The notes under the pieces: generated by a model | Databases searched by the model: none | What the model was told of the DNA's origin: nothing | What the model saw: the letters and a program-made list of their open reading frames with translations, nothing else | Assembly: GCA_000961695.1 (NCBI GenBank) | Contig: LADW01000027.1 | Location: 1-64,000 of the forward strand | Reading direction: 5' to 3' | Source: Hyphomonadaceae bacterium BRH_c29 | Lineage (GTDB): Bacteria > Pseudomonadota > Alphaproteobacteria > Caulobacterales > Hyphomonadaceae | DNA: 64,000 nucleotides | Part shown: one piece after another, positions 62,979 through 64,000 of the stretch | Layout: each line of letters starts with the position of its first letter | How positions within the stretch are numbered: position 1 is the stretch's first letter | Made by a program: the position numbers and the translations under genes

Positions 62979-63462
62979 TGGCTCGGTGGGTCTTGCCGTC
63001 CGCCACAACGCGCGAAGACCAGCTGTGTCAAAAAGGCCATCGTAGTGATGTCCAATCGTGCCCCAATTGCCCAGCGGAGAAAAAAGTATTGATGTGCTCA
63101 CACTCGGCGTACTTCCTATAGTTGAGGTGCCCGGTAAGGTTTGGACGAATGACTCAATGCTCTGGCGTGCAGCGTCAGATCTGGTGCGCACCCTTTTTGA
63201 ACCGTGTGCGTTGTCTTTGTTCCGGTTCACTCGTGGCGGCTGAGGGCGTGTCGAATGACAGCGGCACTTACGTCTTGGCAGCCGAAAGCGGGTGGCCACC
63301 GAGGCAACCTTAAGGCAATATCTCCAAGGATTTAGATTTGCTGGCTGCGATTCGCTGATCTCGGGAAAAGTCTCTTGTATTCAAAGTACTAGAGTGCTGT
63401 AAACTGAATATTAGCGCTTTAAGTATGCAAATGACCAACAATCAATCAATGAATGCACGACG
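62979..63462 (+). other. Lower-GC intergenic stretch inside the island
   Basis: 484 bp without a supported gene. Short frames exist (a 61-codon one at 63058-63243 and a 108-codon minus one at 62973-63299), but neither resembles a known protein or has a clear ribosome site. The last ~120 bp are AT-rich and probably carry the promoter for the ATPase gene. No tRNA or clear repeat seen. Confidence 0.4.
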
Positions 63463-64000
63463 ATGTCTAACACGAAGCAAATTCTGGCTCTTTTGAGGAG
63501 CCGCGCCGAAGGGGACGACGAGCAATTTTACTCGATCATTCTTCAGGTTGCCGCCTCTGAAGCACGCCAAGGGCACCGAACTACTGCTGAGGAGCTTCGC
63601 GCAGCGGTTGATGCGGCGAGAGCTAAGCGCTCGGGCGGAGCGAGCGTTGCAATTCCATTCTCCAAGCCGCGCGGTGATCTTGAAACACTTATTGAACTGC
63701 GGGCGCCGCGTACCAAGCTTGAAGATGTGGTGCTTCATCAAGACGTTCTGAATCGTCTTCAAGATGTCATCCGGCAACAACAGAAGCGCGATTGGCTGCG
63801 TGAACATGGAAAGACCCCAAACAGAACCATTTTGTTTTTGGGGCCGCCTGGTTCAGGAAAAACAATGACTGCAGAAGCTCTTGCCGGTGAGTTGCGGCTT
63901 CCTCTGTTTGTTGTCAGGCTTGAAAGCCTCATTACCCGCTTCATGGGCGAAACAGCAGCCAAGCTTCGTCTAGTGTTTGATGAAACGTTGCGAAAGCGCG
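63463..64000 (+). CDS. AAA+ ATPase, IetA-like (3' truncated by window end)
   Basis: 179 residues visible, open at the window end. N-terminal helical region (KQILALLRSRAEGDDEQFYSIILQVAASEARQGHRTTAEELRAAVD), then LEDVVLHQDVLNRLQDVI and Walker A GPPGSGKT (127-134), continuing LAGELRLPLFVVRLESLITRFMGETAAKLRLVFD, an AAA+ core. This N-terminus followed by an AAA core is what I associate with ATPases encoded beside subtilisin-like (S8) proteases, including IetA of the Agrobacterium IetAS system, which has anti-phage and plasmid-exclusion roles. The partner would be beyond position 64000. Codon use is less GC-biased than the rest of the window, consistent with transfer. Confidence 0.72.
   Translation, partial: MSNTKQILALLRSRAEGDDEQFYSIILQVAASEARQGHRTTAEELRAAVDAARAKRSGGASVAIPFSKPRGDLETLIELRAPRTKLEDVVLHQDVLNRLQDVIRQQQKRDWLREHGKTPNRTILFLGPPGSGKTMTAEALAGELRLPLFVVRLESLITRFMGETAAKLRLVFDETLRKR

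Noticed and set aside
62973-63299. 108-codon minus-strand frame after the integrase
   Set aside because: No ribosome site, no recognised family, and it overlaps the integrase end; kept only as part of the unexplained gap.

Overview
The window is a GC-rich, densely coded alphaproteobacterial chromosome segment. The gene content points to an aerobic heterotroph near Hyphomonadaceae/Caulobacterales. This placement rests on an atpHAGDC cluster with the alphaproteobacterial zeta subunit encoded separately, a ctaCD-B-(small membrane protein)-G-E-SURF1-thrC cytochrome oxidase locus, a bactofilin-M23 peptidase pair and a long suf operon. The family-level assignment is inference; no rRNA gene is present to confirm it.

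Layout. 1-7.5 kb: 3' end of priA, two small exported proteins, then the F1-ATPase operon atpHAGDC closed by a perfect terminator hairpin. 7.5-20.5 kb: housekeeping and metabolic genes on both strands (crotonase, FrnE/DsbA-like oxidoreductase, a MarR-metallo-beta-lactamase pair, ubiA, aldehyde dehydrogenase, rsmE, gshA, POT peptide transporter, rhodanese, tldD). 20.5-29.5 kb: aa3-type cytochrome c oxidase subunits with assembly factors, followed by thrC. 29.5-44.6 kb: GNAT, EAL phosphodiesterase, YqgE, two peroxiredoxins, slipin/NfeD, S10 peptidase, bactofilin plus M23 endopeptidase, a 1138-residue AsmA-like protein, tyrS, anmK and an alpha/beta hydrolase. 44.6-51.9 kb: Fe-S cluster operon iscS-like, sufB, an NTF2-like gene, sufC, sufD, sufS, sufT, sufA. 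51.9-61.3 kb: two paralogous exported proteins of unknown family, an intact IS481-family element, plsC, tetR, purS, purC, ATPase zeta subunit, GH16 hydrolase, 5-formyl-THF cyclo-ligase with a 6S RNA upstream, a phytase-like esterase and an HxlR regulator. 61.4-64 kb: tRNA-Gly(GCC) followed at once by a tyrosine integrase and lower-GC DNA with the start of an AAA+ ATPase gene, which looks like the left end of an integrative island.

Functional links. Respiration (oxidase, heme O synthase, Cu insertion, SURF1) and F1-ATPase form the energy core, and the distant zeta subunit would be the brake on ATP hydrolysis. The suf operon carries scaffold, two cysteine desulfurases, carrier (SufA) and maturation factor (SufT). 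Bactofilin/M23, AnmK and the AsmA-like protein belong to envelope and wall upkeep.

Most interesting points: the tRNA-Gly island edge with phased 12-bp repeats and an AAA+ ATPase resembling the ATPase half of IetAS-type ATPase/subtilase systems (truncated by the window end); an IS481-family copy whose CCTAGG target duplication supplies the stop codon both to its own transposase and to the convergent plsC; a tandem pair of uncharacterised secreted paralogues; a cysteine-rich SufB N-terminus; and a UbiA with a long soluble C-terminal tail. All family names come from reading the translated sequence; no database search was run.
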